A stretch of 64,000 bases of DNA from Mesorhizobium sp. WSM3859 (GCF_002295065.1 NZ_NSGG01000004.1:1-64000), one strand, 5' to 3'; shown: positions 7,981 through 17,645, counted from the stretch's first letter. Translations and numbers: made by a program. Notes: generated from the sequence alone by a model not told the origin.

Positions 7981-9513
7981 ATGGCGCAAGCCGCAATTGA
8001 GCTCATAGGCATCAACAAGAGCTTTGGCGCGGTACGCGCCAACCGCGACATCAACCTGGAGGTCGAGCGCGGCACCATCCACGGCATTGTCGGCGAGAAC
8101 GGCGCCGGCAAGTCGACGCTGATGTCGATCCTGTACGGCTTCTACCAGGCCGACAGCGGCGAAATCCGCGTCGGCGGCAAGCCTGTTTCGATCCACACGT
8201 CCAACGACGCCATCGCGCTCGGCATCGGCATGGTCCATCAGCATTTCATGCTGGTCGACAATTTCACGGTGCTGGAAAATGTCATCCTCGGGGCCGAAAG
8301 CGACGCGCTGCTGAAGAGCAGCATAACCAAGGCGCGCTCGGAGCTTGACCGGCTGGAGCGCGAATACGGCCTCGAGGTCGATCCCGACGCCGTCATCGAG
8401 GAGCTGCCGGTCGGCCTGCAGCAGCGCGTCGAGATTCTCAAGGCGCTCTATCGCGGCGCCGAGATCCTGATCCTCGATGAACCGACGGGCGTGTTGACGC
8501 CGGCCGAGGCCGACCACCTTTTCCGCATCCTCAAGCAATTGAAGGACCAGGGAAAAACGATCGTGCTCATCACGCACAAGCTGCGCGAGATCATGGCGAT
8601 CACCGACACGGTTTCGGTGATGCGCCAGGGAACCATGGTGGCGACCAGGACGACAAAGGAAACCACGGTCGGCGAATTGGCCGAGCTGATGGTCGGCCGG
8701 CGCGTGCTGCTCAGGGTCGAGAAAGGCCAGTCGGAAGCCGGCGCGGTGAAACTGTCGGTGAAGAACCTGACGGTGAAGGACCAGCGCGGCGTCACCATGG
8801 TCGACGACGTTTCCTTCGACGTGCGCGGCGGCGAGATCGTCGGCATCGCCGGTGTTGCCGGCAACGGCCAGTCCGAATTGCTCGAGGCGATTTCCGGCAT
8901 CAGGCATGCGGTCTCCGGCGAGGTGATGCTCGACGGCAAGCCGATCGACCTCACCGGCAAGGCCGATCCCGGCGAATTGCGCGACCGCGGGCTCGCCCAC
9001 GTCCCCGAGGACCGCCACCATGTCGGGCTGGTGCTTGCGTTCGAGGAGAACGAGAATTCCATCCTCGGCTATCATGACGACGAGCGCTATCTGAAGGGGC
9101 CGTTCCTCGACGTCGATGCCATCATGGCCGACGCCAAGGACAAGATCGAGAAATACGACATCCGCCCCACCAATCCGCGCCTCAAGACAGCCAATTTCTC
9201 CGGCGGCAACCAGCAGAAGATCGTGCTGGCGCGTGAAATGGAACAGGACCCCGGCGTGCTGATCGTCGGCCAGCCGACGCGCGGCGTCGATGTCGGCGCC
9301 ATCGAGTTCATCCACAAGCGGCTGATCGCCATGCGCGACCAGGGCAAGGCCGTGCTGGTGGTGTCGGTCGAGCTCGACGAGATCCGTTCGCTCTCCGACC
9401 GCATCCTGGTGATGTTTGCCGGCCGTGTCGTCGGCGAGCGCGGCCCGGACGCGACCGAAGGCGAACTCGGCCTCCTGATGGCCGGCGTCGAGCACCAGGA
9501 GGCCGCCGAATGA
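7981..9513 (+). CDS. Nucleoside (BMP-type) ABC transporter, duplicated ATP-binding protein
   Basis: A 510-residue ATPase with two ABC domains, as in sugar and BMP-type nucleoside importers. The first has Walker A GENGAGKST (residues 38-46), signature LPVGLQQRVEI and Walker B ILILDEPTG. The second is degenerate in the usual way, with GVAGNGQSEL in place of Walker A and IVGQPTRG in place of Walker B, but a good signature FSGGNQQK. It should energise uptake of nucleosides delivered by the BMP protein at 5993. The stop overlaps the next permease start by four bases, and salvage genes follow in the same operon. Confidence 0.93.
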   Translation: MAQAAIELIGINKSFGAVRANRDINLEVERGTIHGIVGENGAGKSTLMSILYGFYQADSGEIRVGGKPVSIHTSNDAIALGIGMVHQHFMLVDNFTVLENVILGAESDALLKSSITKARSELDRLEREYGLEVDPDAVIEELPVGLQQRVEILKALYRGAEILILDEPTGVLTPAEADHLFRILKQLKDQGKTIVLITHKLREIMAITDTVSVMRQGTMVATRTTKETTVGELAELMVGRRVLLRVEKGQSEAGAVKLSVKNLTVKDQRGVTMVDDVSFDVRGGEIVGIAGVAGNGQSELLEAISGIRHAVSGEVMLDGKPIDLTGKADPGELRDRGLAHVPEDRHHVGLVLAFEENENSILGYHDDERYLKGPFLDVDAIMADAKDKIEKYDIRPTNPRLKTANFSGGNQQKIVLAREMEQDPGVLIVGQPTRGVDVGAIEFIHKRLIAMRDQGKAVLVVSVELDEIRSLSDRILVMFAGRVVGERGPDATEGELGLLMAGVEHQEAAE

Positions 9514-10649
9514 GCACGCCCTACGCCAAGCTGCCGGCCTGGGCCGATTACGGACTGATCCCGCTGATCAACCTGTCGGTTGCCTTCATCGTCGCCGGCT
9601 TCGTCGTCATGCTGGTCGGGGAAAACCCGTTCCGCGCCGCCGTCATCCTGGTCGAAGGCGCCTTCGGCAGGGGCACGGGCATCGCATTCACGCTCTTCTA
9701 TGCCACCACCTTCATCTTCACCGGACTGTCGGTGGCAGTGGCGGCGCATTGCAGCCTGTTCAACATCGGCACCGAGGGCCAGGCCTATATAGGCGGCCTC
9801 GGCATCGCGCTCGTGTGCCTGAGCTTCGACAGCGTGCTGCCCTGGTGGGTGATCTTTCCGATCGCGATCGTGGCCGCCGCGGCGTTCGGTGCGCTCTGGG
9901 GCCTGATCCCGGCCTATCTCCAGGCCAAGCGCGGCTCGCACATCGTCATCACCACCATCATGTTCAACTTCATCGCGGCCTCGGCGATGGTCTATCTGCT
10001 GGTCGGCGCGCTGAAGCCGGCCGGCTCGCAGGCGCCGCAGACGCGCAATTTTCTTGCCGGCGCGGAACTGCCGAAGCTCAACTGGGTGATCGAATTGTTC
10101 GGCGCAAAGATCCGCTCGGCGCCGCTCAACATCTGTTTCCTGCTGGCGCTGGTCATGGCTTTCCTGGTGTGGCTTCTGATCTGGCGCACCCGGCTCGGCT
10201 ATGAAATGCGCACCTATGGCCACAGCCCCAAAGCGGCGCGCTACGCGGGCATTTCGGAAACCCGCATCATCATCACGGCCATGATGATCTCGGGGGCATT
10301 GGCCGGCATGATGGCGCTCAACCCCGTCATGGGCGATCAGCACAATGTCGCGATCGATTTCGTTTCCGGCGCCGGCTATGTCGGAATCGCGGTGGCGCTG
10401 ATGGGCCGACTGCATCCGGTCGGCATCGTCCTGGCGGCCATCCTGTTCGGCATGCTCTACCAAGGCGGCGCCGAGCTCGCCTTCGAGATGCCGGCGATCA
10501 GCCGCGACATGATCGTCATCATCCAGGGGTTGGTCATCCTCTTCGCCGGCGCGCTGGAACATATGTTCAGGCCTTACATCCAGGCGCTTTTCGCCTCGGT
10601 CAGTCCGAAGTCGGTCGGCATGCAGGCGGTCAAGGGGACGGGGGCCTGA
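9510..10649 (+). CDS. Nucleoside ABC transporter permease 1 (BPD_transp_2 type)
   Basis: A 379-residue inner-membrane permease with about ten hydrophobic segments. The motif FNIGTEGQAYIGGLG near residue 85 is characteristic of BMP-linked permeases (YufP-like). It overlaps the ATPase gene by four bases and its stop is immediately followed by the second permease, so translation is probably coupled. The two permeases would form a heterodimeric channel for nucleosides. Confidence 0.92.
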   Translation: MSTPYAKLPAWADYGLIPLINLSVAFIVAGFVVMLVGENPFRAAVILVEGAFGRGTGIAFTLFYATTFIFTGLSVAVAAHCSLFNIGTEGQAYIGGLGIALVCLSFDSVLPWWVIFPIAIVAAAAFGALWGLIPAYLQAKRGSHIVITTIMFNFIAASAMVYLLVGALKPAGSQAPQTRNFLAGAELPKLNWVIELFGAKIRSAPLNICFLLALVMAFLVWLLIWRTRLGYEMRTYGHSPKAARYAGISETRIIITAMMISGALAGMMALNPVMGDQHNVAIDFVSGAGYVGIAVALMGRLHPVGIVLAAILFGMLYQGGAELAFEMPAISRDMIVIIQGLVILFAGALEHMFRPYIQALFASVSPKSVGMQAVKGTGA

Positions 10650-10650
10650 G

Positions 10651-11622
10651 ATGGACATGTTCAACGCAATCGTCCAGGTGCTGGATTCGACCATCCGCCT
10701 TTCGGTGCCGCTGCTGCTCGCCTGCCTGGCGGGCCTTTATTCGGAACGGGCCGGCATCTTCGACATCGGGCTGGAAGGCAAGATGCTGGTCGGCGCCTTC
10801 GCCGGGGCTTCCGCCGCCGCCGTCTTCCATTCGGCGCTGATCGGCCTCGGCACGGCGATCCTGATCTCGGTTGCTTTCGCCCTGGTGCACGGCTTCGCCT
10901 CGATCACGCATCGCGGCAACCAGATCGTGTCCGGCGTGGCGATCAATTTCATCGCCGCCGGATCGACCATCATCCTCGGCCAGGCCTGGTTCAGTCAAGG
11001 CGGGCGCACGCCGGCGCTGCAGCCGGGCGAACGATTCGCAGCGATCACCTGGCCCGGCGCCGATGCGATCAGGGACGTGCCGATCATCGGCCCGATCTAT
11101 GCCGAGCTGATCTCAGGCCATTCGATCCTGGTCTATTTCGCCTTCGCCATGGTGCCGTTCACGTGGTGGGTGCTGTTTCGCACCCGCTTTGGGCTCAGGA
11201 TGCGCGCCGTCGGCGAAAATCCCGCCGCGGTCGACACCGCCGGCATCTCGGTCGCGTGGCTGCGCTATCGCGCGCTGATCTGCACCGGTATCCTGACCGG
11301 CGTTGCCGGCGCCTACCTGTCGATGGCCCAGAACGGCGGCTTCGTAAAGGACATGACGGCGGGCAAGGGCTATATCGCGCTGGCAGCGCTGATCTTCGCC
11401 AAATGGAAGCCGGTCAACGCCATGTTCGCCTGCCTGCTGTTCGGCTTCCTCGACGCGGCCTCGATCCGCTTGCAGGGTTCGCCACTGCCGCTTGTCGGCA
11501 AGGTGCCGGCGCAGTTCATGCAGGCGCTGCCCTATGTGCTGACCGTCATCCTGCTCGCCGGCTTCATCGGCAAGGCCATCCCGCCGCGCGCCGGCGGCGT
11601 GCCTTACGTCAAGGAACGTTGA
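10651..11622 (+). CDS. Nucleoside ABC transporter permease 2 (BPD_transp_2 type)
   Basis: A 323-residue partner permease (YufQ-like) with about eight membrane segments and the family motif FDIGLEGKMLVGAFAG near residue 35, matching the FNIGTEG motif of permease 1. It begins one base after the previous stop. The next gene is cytidine deaminase, 60 bases on, so import and nucleoside catabolism are linked in one transcription unit. Confidence 0.92.
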   Translation: MDMFNAIVQVLDSTIRLSVPLLLACLAGLYSERAGIFDIGLEGKMLVGAFAGASAAAVFHSALIGLGTAILISVAFALVHGFASITHRGNQIVSGVAINFIAAGSTIILGQAWFSQGGRTPALQPGERFAAITWPGADAIRDVPIIGPIYAELISGHSILVYFAFAMVPFTWWVLFRTRFGLRMRAVGENPAAVDTAGISVAWLRYRALICTGILTGVAGAYLSMAQNGGFVKDMTAGKGYIALAALIFAKWKPVNAMFACLLFGFLDAASIRLQGSPLPLVGKVPAQFMQALPYVLTVILLAGFIGKAIPPRAGGVPYVKER

Positions 11623-11682
11623 GGCTGGATTTTCGTCTGCCGCGACCGGCATTTGAACAAGATCGTGGGAGAGAAGAACCGT

Positions 11683-12075
11683 ATGTCGCATGATCTGTTC
11701 GAGGCGGCGAAGACGGCGATGGCCAAGGCCTATGCGCCCTATTCGAAATTCCCGGTGGGTGCCGCACTTCGCACGGAGGACGGGCGTGTCTTCACCGGCG
11801 CCAACATCGAGGTGGCGTCCTATCCGGAAGGCTGGTGCGCGGAGACGACGGCGCTCGGCCACTACATCATGGGCGGCGGCGGCAGGATCGTCGAGATCGC
11901 GGTGATCGCCGAACGCATGGCCAAATGCCCGCCCTGCGGCGGCTGCCGGCAACGGCTGGCGGAATTCTGCCAGCCTGATACGAAGCTCTATCTTTGCGAC
12001 AGCACCGGCGTGGCCGAGACGGTCACCCTGGGCGACATGCTGCCTTACGGCTTCAGGGGCGAGATACTGAAATGA
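11683..12075 (+). CDS. cdd: Cytidine deaminase
   Basis: A 130-residue tetrameric-type cytidine deaminase, converting cytidine or deoxycytidine to uridine or deoxyuridine and ammonia. The zinc site is complete: Cys52-Ala-Glu54 (CAE, Glu54 the proton shuttle) and PCGGC with Cys85 and Cys88. The start at 11683 follows GGGAGAGAAG; a longer frame from 11653 lacks family similarity. The stop overlaps the purine nucleoside phosphorylase start (ATGA), indicating coupled translation. Confidence 0.96.
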   Translation: MSHDLFEAAKTAMAKAYAPYSKFPVGAALRTEDGRVFTGANIEVASYPEGWCAETTALGHYIMGGGGRIVEIAVIAERMAKCPPCGGCRQRLAEFCQPDTKLYLCDSTGVAETVTLGDMLPYGFRGEILK

Positions 12076-12875
12076 TGGAAGCACTGGATCACCTGGTCGA
12101 GAAGCTGGACGGGCTGGCGCCCACGGCGGCGCTCGTGCTGGGCTCGGGCCTGGGCGGGCTGGTCGACCAGGTCAAGGATGCCAGGCGTATCTCATATGCG
12201 GAGCTGCCCGGCTTCCCGCGCAGCGGCGTTTCCGGCCATGCCGGCGAGGTGGTTGCCGGGCATTTCGCCGGTACGCCGGTGCTGATGCTGTCCGGCCGCG
12301 CGCATTATTACGAGCATGGCAACGCCGCCGCGATGCGCCCGGCGCTGGAGGTGCTGGCCGGCATTGGTATCTCGCATCTGATCCTCACCAATGCCGCCGG
12401 CTCGGTCGACCCGGACATGGGGCCGGGCTCGGTGATGCTGATCACCGACCACATCAATTTCTCCGGCTCGAATCCGCTGATCGGCGAGCCGAGCGACCGC
12501 CGCTTCGTCGGCCTCACCGAGGCCTATGATGCCGGCCTGCGCGGCGCGATCGAGAAGGCGGCGAAGGCGACCGGCACGGCGCTGCACAAAGGCGTCTATA
12601 TGTGGTTTTCCGGACCATGTTTCGAAACGCCGGCCGAGATCCGCATGGCGCGCATCATGGGCGCCAACGCGGTCGGCATGTCCACCGTGCCGGAGGTGAT
12701 CCTCGCCCGCTTTCTCGGCCTCAAGGTCTCCGCCTGCTCGGTCATCACCAACCTGGCGGCCGGCATGACCGGAGCGGAGCTCTCGCACCAGGAAACCAAG
12801 GACATGGCGCCGGTCGGCGGCGCGCGGCTGGCGACGATCTTGCGACGCGTCTTCCAGGACGGCTTGCCCGACTGA
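12072..12875 (+). CDS. punA: Purine-nucleoside phosphorylase (trimeric type)
   Basis: A 267-residue enzyme splitting purine nucleosides with phosphate into base and (deoxy)ribose-1-phosphate. Family motifs are present in order: GSGLGG near residue 20, GRAHYYEHG, the NAAGS segment, GPCFETPAE and AVGMSTVPE. This is the low-molecular-mass trimeric class rather than hexameric DeoD. It overlaps cdd upstream and deoA downstream, each by the stop/start bases, inside the nucleoside salvage operon. The symbol is by analogy. Confidence 0.92.
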   Translation: MMEALDHLVEKLDGLAPTAALVLGSGLGGLVDQVKDARRISYAELPGFPRSGVSGHAGEVVAGHFAGTPVLMLSGRAHYYEHGNAAAMRPALEVLAGIGISHLILTNAAGSVDPDMGPGSVMLITDHINFSGSNPLIGEPSDRRFVGLTEAYDAGLRGAIEKAAKATGTALHKGVYMWFSGPCFETPAEIRMARIMGANAVGMSTVPEVILARFLGLKVSACSVITNLAAGMTGAELSHQETKDMAPVGGARLATILRRVFQDGLPD

Positions 12876-14191
12876 TGCTGCTGCAGGAGATCATCCGCCG
12901 CAAACGCGACGGCCACAGGCTCTCGGCCGATGAGATCGCGGCCATCGTCGCAGGGCTGGCGTCCGGCACCATCTCCGAGGGCCAGATCGGCGCTTTCGCA
13001 ATGGCCGTGTTCCTCAACGGCATGAGCCGCGAGGAAGCGGTGGCACTGACGATCGCCATGCGCGATTCCGGCGATGTGCTCGACTGGTCCGACCTGCCGG
13101 GGCCGGTCACCGACAAGCATTCGACGGGCGGCGTCGGCGACAATGTCTCGCTGATGCTGGCGCCGATCGTTGCCGCCTGCGGCGCTTATGTGCCGATGAT
13201 CTCCGGGCGCGGCCTCGGCCACACCGGCGGCACGCTGGACAAGATGGATGCCATCCCAGGATATGCCAGCCAGCCGGACGTGGCGCTTTTGCGCAAGACG
13301 GTGCTGGAAACAGGATGCGCCATTATCGGCCAGACCGCCGATCTGGCGCCCGCCGACCGCAGGCTCTACGCTATCCGCGATGTGACGGGCACGGTCGAAT
13401 CGGTCCCGCTGATCACCGCTTCGATCCTGTCTAAGAAGCTTGCCGCGGGTCTGGGCTCGCTGGTGCTCGACGTCAAGGTCGGCAATGGCGCCTTCATGGA
13501 AAAGTCGCGCGATGCCGTCGCCCTGGCGAACAGCCTGGTCGAGGTCGCCAATGGCGCCGGCCTGAACGCATCGGCGCTGGTGACGGGCATGAACGAACCG
13601 CTGGCTTCGGCTGCCGGCAATGCGGTCGAGGTGAAGAATGCGGTGGATTTCCTCACCGGCCGTTTTCGCGACAAGCGGCTGGAGGAGGTGACGCTGGCGC
13701 TGGCGGCCGAGATGCTGCAGTCGGCGGGGCTCGTCTCGTCCAACCAGGACGGTATCAGGCGCGCCACCGAGGCGCTTGCCGGAGGCCGTGCAGCAGCCGT
13801 CTTCGCGCGAATGACGGCAGTGCTTGGCGGACCGGCCGATTTCGTCGAGAATCCGGAAAAATATTTGCCGGCGGCGCCGGTCGAACTGGCCGTGAAAGCG
13901 GAACAGGCCGGCTTTGTGACCGGCATCGCCACGCGCGATATCGGGCTGGCCGTCGTGACGCTCGGCGGCGGGCGTTCCCGCCCGGACGACAAGATCGATC
14001 ATGCGGTTGGTTTGACCCGGCTGTTGCCGGTCGGCGCCGAGCTGCGCCCGGGGGAGGCGCTGGCGCTGGTCCATGCCCGTACCGACGCGGAGGCCGAGGC
14101 GGCAGCGGCGGCCGTGCGTGCCGCTTACACGATCGGAGGCTCGAAGCCGCCGGCCGAAAAGACGGTGCTCAGGCGAATATTGCCGCGCTGA
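12875..14191 (+). CDS. deoA: Thymidine phosphorylase
   Basis: A 438-residue pyrimidine nucleoside phosphorylase, acting on thymidine and deoxyuridine with phosphate. It has the signature KHSTGGVGD around residues 80-90 and the phosphate/substrate motif SGRGLGHTGGTLDK. The length matches DeoA. The ATG shares its A with the TGA stop of the preceding gene. With cdd and the purine phosphorylase it turns imported nucleosides into bases and pentose-1-phosphates. Confidence 0.94.
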   Translation: MLLQEIIRRKRDGHRLSADEIAAIVAGLASGTISEGQIGAFAMAVFLNGMSREEAVALTIAMRDSGDVLDWSDLPGPVTDKHSTGGVGDNVSLMLAPIVAACGAYVPMISGRGLGHTGGTLDKMDAIPGYASQPDVALLRKTVLETGCAIIGQTADLAPADRRLYAIRDVTGTVESVPLITASILSKKLAAGLGSLVLDVKVGNGAFMEKSRDAVALANSLVEVANGAGLNASALVTGMNEPLASAAGNAVEVKNAVDFLTGRFRDKRLEEVTLALAAEMLQSAGLVSSNQDGIRRATEALAGGRAAAVFARMTAVLGGPADFVENPEKYLPAAPVELAVKAEQAGFVTGIATRDIGLAVVTLGGGRSRPDDKIDHAVGLTRLLPVGAELRPGEALALVHARTDAEAEAAAAAVRAAYTIGGSKPPAEKTVLRRILPR

Positions 14192-14196
14192 CCTAT

Positions 14197-14763
14197 TTAC
14201 TGGACGAGCAGCAACGCGCCGGCCTGGACCTGGTATTTCTGCAGCCGCTGCAGGAAGCTCATACCGATCAGATTGGTCTGCAGCGCCCGGTCGTCAAGCA
14301 CCACCGCCTGGACGTTGTCGACCGAGATCTTGCCGATCTGCAGGCGGTCGACCGTCACGACGGCGGCCTTGATCGCTCCATTGGCGGTGTTCACCTGTTG
14401 ATTGAAATCTGACGGGTTGAGCGAGATGCCGATCCTGCGCGCGGTCGAGCTGTTGATGGCGACCAGCGTCGCGCCGGTGTCGATCATGCCGTCGATCTGC
14501 CGGCCATTGAGCTTGAACTGCGATGTGAAATGGCCGCGGCCATCGGCATTGACCAGCACCTGGCGGCCAAGCGGCATCGGCGTAGCAGGTTTGACCGGAA
14601 CCGAGACGAGATTGACCTGGGGCTCGGCCTTCGGCGCCGCCGGCTGCGCGGCATTGGTCGATTTCAGCAGGCCGTCCACCAGATGCGGATTGGCCTGATA
14701 GACGATCGGAATCGAGGCCGAGGTTCCGGCAAAGATGCCGAGGACGAGAAGCTTGCGCAGCAT
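14197..14763 (-). CDS. Retropepsin-like aspartic protease, clan AA (TIGR02281-like)
   Basis: A 188-residue protein with an N-terminal hydrophobic segment (residues 3-22, signal anchor), a proline/alanine-rich linker and a single retroviral-type protease domain with the active-site motif IDTGAT (Asp95). Such single-domain proteins act as dimers and are common in alphaproteobacteria; substrates are mostly unknown. The start MLRKLLVLG was preferred to a longer frame because it puts the hydrophobic segment at the N terminus. It is convergent with deoA, whose stop lies only five bases away. Confidence 0.8.
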   Translation of the reverse strand: MLRKLLVLGIFAGTSASIPIVYQANPHLVDGLLKSTNAAQPAAPKAEPQVNLVSVPVKPATPMPLGRQVLVNADGRGHFTSQFKLNGRQIDGMIDTGATLVAINSSTARRIGISLNPSDFNQQVNTANGAIKAAVVTVDRLQIGKISVDNVQAVVLDDRALQTNLIGMSFLQRLQKYQVQAGALLLVQ

Positions 14764-14868
14764 GGATGCCCCTGGATCAAGGCCGCATCCTAACGCCGAC
14801 ATGGTGTTTTGAGCTTTAACGTGCGCCGGAACCGCGCGGCTGTGTAAACGCTCGGTAAACGGATGCGC

Positions 14869-15498
14869 TCACTTTGTCCCGTACATGCGGTCGCCGGCGT
14901 CGCCAAGGCCGGGCATGATGTAGCCCTTGTCGTTCAACTGGCGGTCGATCGAGGCGGTGAAGATCGGCACGTCCGGATGCGCCTTGGTGAAGCGCTCGAT
15001 GCCTTCCGGGGCGGCGAGGAGACAGAGGAAGCGAATGTTGGTGGCGCCGCGTCCCTTCAGCTTGTCGATGGCGGCGATCGCCGAATTGGCGGTCGCCAGC
15101 ATCGGATCGACGACGATGACCAGACGGTCGGCAAGATCGCTCGGCGCCTTGAAGAAATATTCGACCGCTTCCAGGGTCTCATGGTCGCGGTAGAGGCCGA
15201 TATGGGCGACGCGCGCGGCCGGCACCAGATCGAGCAGGCCCTCGAGCAGGCCGTTGCCGGCGCGCAGCACCGAGGCGAAGACCAGCTTCTTGCCTTCCAG
15301 CGTCGGCGCTTCCATCTCCTCGATCGGCGTTTCGATCATGGTCGTGGTCAGCTCGAGATTGCGGGTCACCTCATAGCCGAGCAGCAGCGAGATCTCGCGC
15401 AGCAGCCGCCGGAAGCCGGCCGTCGAGGTCTCCTTCTTGCGCATGATGGTCAGCTTGTGCTGGACAAGGGGGTGGTCGACGACGGTGACGCCCTGCAT
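14869..15498 (-). CDS. upp: Uracil phosphoribosyltransferase
   Basis: A 209-residue enzyme making UMP from uracil and PRPP, the salvage step after pyrimidine nucleosides are split. The motifs [12 protein letters not shown] and [12 protein letters not shown] (the PRPP-binding loop) and the uracil-binding region near GLGDAGDR at the C terminus are present. The start [12 protein letters not shown] matches the family; the frame upstream passes through heptamer repeats and is not coding. It follows the adenosine deaminase gene on the same strand, separated by a repeat-rich gap of 170 bases. Confidence 0.95.
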   Translation of the reverse strand: MQGVTVVDHPLVQHKLTIMRKKETSTAGFRRLLREISLLLGYEVTRNLELTTTMIETPIEEMEAPTLEGKKLVFASVLRAGNGLLEGLLDLVPAARVAHIGLYRDHETLEAVEYFFKAPSDLADRLVIVVDPMLATANSAIAAIDKLKGRGATNIRFLCLLAAPEGIERFTKAHPDVPIFTASIDRQLNDKGYIMPGLGDAGDRMYGTK

Positions 15499-15510
15499 GA
15501 TGTGCTCCAG

Positions 15511-15673
15511 TGAGTGGTGAATAGTGAATAGTGAATAGTAAGCGGGTTTGCGAGTCCTGATGGTTCTACGATTGTCTTGACATGCCGAAGCGCGCCGGCA
15601 AACCAACCATTCACCATTCACCATTCACCATTCACCATTCACCATCCACCATTTCACCATTTCACCATTCACC
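15511..15673. repeat. Facing heptamer tandem repeats between add and upp
   Basis: Two sets of seven-base tandem repeats. On the plus strand, 15511-15540 holds GTGAGTG then three copies of GTGAATA. From 15606 to 15673 there are about nine copies of CCATTCA or near variants (CCATCCA, CCATTTCA). The second unit is the reverse complement of TGAATGG, so the two blocks are roughly inverted copies and could pair. The right block includes the stop codon of add (15669-15671). The upp promoter should lie within this region. Confidence 0.85.
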
Positions 15674-16643
15674 GGCCGCGGGCGTCGAGTCTGCTCAGCA
15701 GCATCGCCTTGGTCTTCCTGTCGACGAAGGCTGCTTCGATGGCCGTCCGCGTGACGGCGGTAAGCGCCTTGTCGTCCATGCGGAAATGCTCGGCGGCGAT
15801 ATCGTATTCGCGCTTCAGCGAGGTCCAGAAATAGGGCGGGTCGTCGGAGTTGAGCGTCACCTTGCAGCCGGCGGCGCGCAGCACCGGAAAGGGATGGTCA
15901 GCAAAACTGTCGAAGACTTTCAGCGCGATGTTCGAGCCCGGGCAGCATTCCAGCACCACCCCCTCTGCGGCGATCCGGCGGACGAGGTCCGGGTTCTCGA
16001 TGGCGCGAACGCCATGGCCGATGCGCGATGGCCGGATGTGGTCGAGGGCGGCCTTGACACTTTCCCAGCCCATCAGCTCGCCAGCATGGATGGTGATGCC
16101 GAGGCCCGCTTCGCGCGCGATCTCGAAGGCGCGCACATAGTCTTCGAAGTCACCAATGCGCTCGTCGCCGGCGACACCGAAACCAGTCACCAGCGGATGG
16201 CCGCAGCGCGCCGCGAAGCGTGCGGCTTGTTCGATCGCCTCGACCCCGACATGGCGCACGCCGGTGACGATCATGCGGCCTTCGATCCCTGTCTTGGCCT
16301 TGGCGCGGGCCATGCCTTCGCCCAGCGCATCGGTATAGGCTTTTGGCGAGAGGCCGGCCTTCTTCGCATGATCCGGCGAGGTGAAGACCTCGGAATAGAT
16401 GGCGCCGTCGCGAGCGAGGCTGGTCAGATAATAGTCGGCGAGGCGCGCATAATCGTCTTCCGTGCGAAACAGGTCGGAAGCGAAATCATAGGCGGCGAGA
16501 AAAGAAGTGAAATCGTGCCAGACGAAGGAGCCGTCCTGAATATAGGGCGAAGGGTCCTTGCCATATTTGCGGGCCTGGGCGACGACGAGCTCCGGCGCCG
16601 CCGCCCCTTCGATGTGGCAGTGCAACTCGGCCTTCAAAATCAT
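15669..16643 (-). CDS. add: Adenosine deaminase
   Basis: A 324-residue amidohydrolase converting adenosine to inosine. The metal site HCHIEG (His8, His10) is at the start, with GITIHAGE (catalytic Glu) and the second metal aspartates in NSDDPPYF. The chosen start [13 protein letters not shown] matches the family length; a longer frame from 16769 adds 42 residues without resemblance. It is the first of two minus-strand salvage genes (add-upp) and is divergent from ubiE. The TGA stop falls inside a run of tandem heptamers. Confidence 0.93.
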   Translation of the reverse strand: MILKAELHCHIEGAAAPELVVAQARKYGKDPSPYIQDGSFVWHDFTSFLAAYDFASDLFRTEDDYARLADYYLTSLARDGAIYSEVFTSPDHAKKAGLSPKAYTDALGEGMARAKAKTGIEGRMIVTGVRHVGVEAIEQAARFAARCGHPLVTGFGVAGDERIGDFEDYVRAFEIAREAGLGITIHAGELMGWESVKAALDHIRPSRIGHGVRAIENPDLVRRIAAEGVVLECCPGSNIALKVFDSFADHPFPVLRAAGCKVTLNSDDPPYFWTSLKREYDIAAEHFRMDDKALTAVTRTAIEAAFVDRKTKAMLLSRLDARGR

Positions 16644-16811
16644 GCGGTCATTTCGCCCGGCATGCTGTTCTCGCACGGAATCTGGTCGGAAAATCATGCG
16701 GGACCTTTCTCGACCGGGTTTTGCAAGCGCGGCCGAAAACCGCGCCTTGAACAATAGCGTCGGCACCATCGATCGGCTATGGTCCCGCCGGTTTTATGAC
16801 GGATCAAAATA

Positions 16812-17588
16812 ATGTCAGTTGAGAGAACCACGGCCGCGGGCGGCATGGAAACCTCCTATGGTTTCAGGAAGGTCGGGGCAGGCGAGAAGCAGCCCCTGGT
16901 CAACGACGTCTTCCACAAGGTGGCCAATCGATACGACCTGATGAACGATCTGATGTCGGCCGGGTTGCATCGCCTGTGGAAGGACGCGATGGTCGCCTGG
17001 CTGAACCCGCCGAAGCGGCCGGGCTGGAAAATGCTCGATGTCGCCGGTGGTACCGGGGACATCGCCTTCCGCATCGTCGAGGCCAGTCAGCGCCAGGCTC
17101 ATGCCACGGTGCTCGACATCAACGGCTCGATGCTCTCCGTCGGCCGCGACCGCGCCGAGAAGCTGGGCCTTGCGGCAAACACCGACTTCGTCGAGGCCAA
17201 TGCCGAGGCGCTGCCGTTCGAGGACGACACCTTCGATGCCTATACGATCGCATTCGGCATCCGCAACGTGCCGCGCATCGAGGTGGCGCTTGCCGAAGCC
17301 TATCGCGTGCTGAGGCGCGGCGGGCGGTTTCTGTGCCTGGAATTCTCGGAGGTCGAGATGCCGCTGCTCGACAAGGCCTATGAGGCATGGTCGTTCAACG
17401 CGATCCCCAGGATCGGCAAGGCGGTGACCGGCGACGGCGAGCCCTATTCCTACCTGGTCGAATCCATCCGCAAGTTCCCCAACCAGCAGAATTTTGCGGC
17501 AATGATCACCCGCACCGGCTTCGATCGCGTCACCTTCCGCAACTATTCGGGCGGCATCGCCGCCCTTCATTCCGGCTGGAAGCTTTGA
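16812..17588 (+). CDS. ubiE: Ubiquinone/menaquinone biosynthesis C-methyltransferase UbiE
   Basis: A 258-residue SAM-dependent methyltransferase for the C-methylation step of ubiquinone synthesis. It has the family signature [13 protein letters not shown] and LHRLWKD near residues 37-58, the SAM motif [11 protein letters not shown], and the C-terminal [15 protein letters not shown] typical of UbiE. It is followed 57 bases later by ubiB, the usual arrangement in alphaproteobacteria. Confidence 0.96.
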   Translation: MSVERTTAAGGMETSYGFRKVGAGEKQPLVNDVFHKVANRYDLMNDLMSAGLHRLWKDAMVAWLNPPKRPGWKMLDVAGGTGDIAFRIVEASQRQAHATVLDINGSMLSVGRDRAEKLGLAANTDFVEANAEALPFEDDTFDAYTIAFGIRNVPRIEVALAEAYRVLRRGGRFLCLEFSEVEMPLLDKAYEAWSFNAIPRIGKAVTGDGEPYSYLVESIRKFPNQQNFAAMITRTGFDRVTFRNYSGGIAALHSGWKL

Positions 17589-17600
17589 GGCGGGACCTTT

Positions 17601-17630
17601 GAAGCAGGCCCTCTTGAAACAGGCCCTCTT
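17601..17630 (+). repeat. Two 15-bp tandem repeats between ubiE and ubiB
   Basis: GAAGCAGGCCCTCTT is followed directly by GAAACAGGCCCTCTT, and a third truncated GAATCGGG copy. The repeat fills most of the 57-base spacer between ubiE and ubiB and could vary in copy number. Confidence 0.75.
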
Positions 17631-17645
17631 GAATCGGGATGGCCA

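Noticed and set aside
7930..10694. Long minus-strand open frames opposite the nucleoside ABC ATPase and permease genes
   Set aside because: Both are shadows of confident plus-strand genes with coupled starts.
15606..15673. Tandem CCATTCA repeats as a CRISPR array
   Set aside because: Units are seven bases with no spacers between them, and no cas genes occur in the window.
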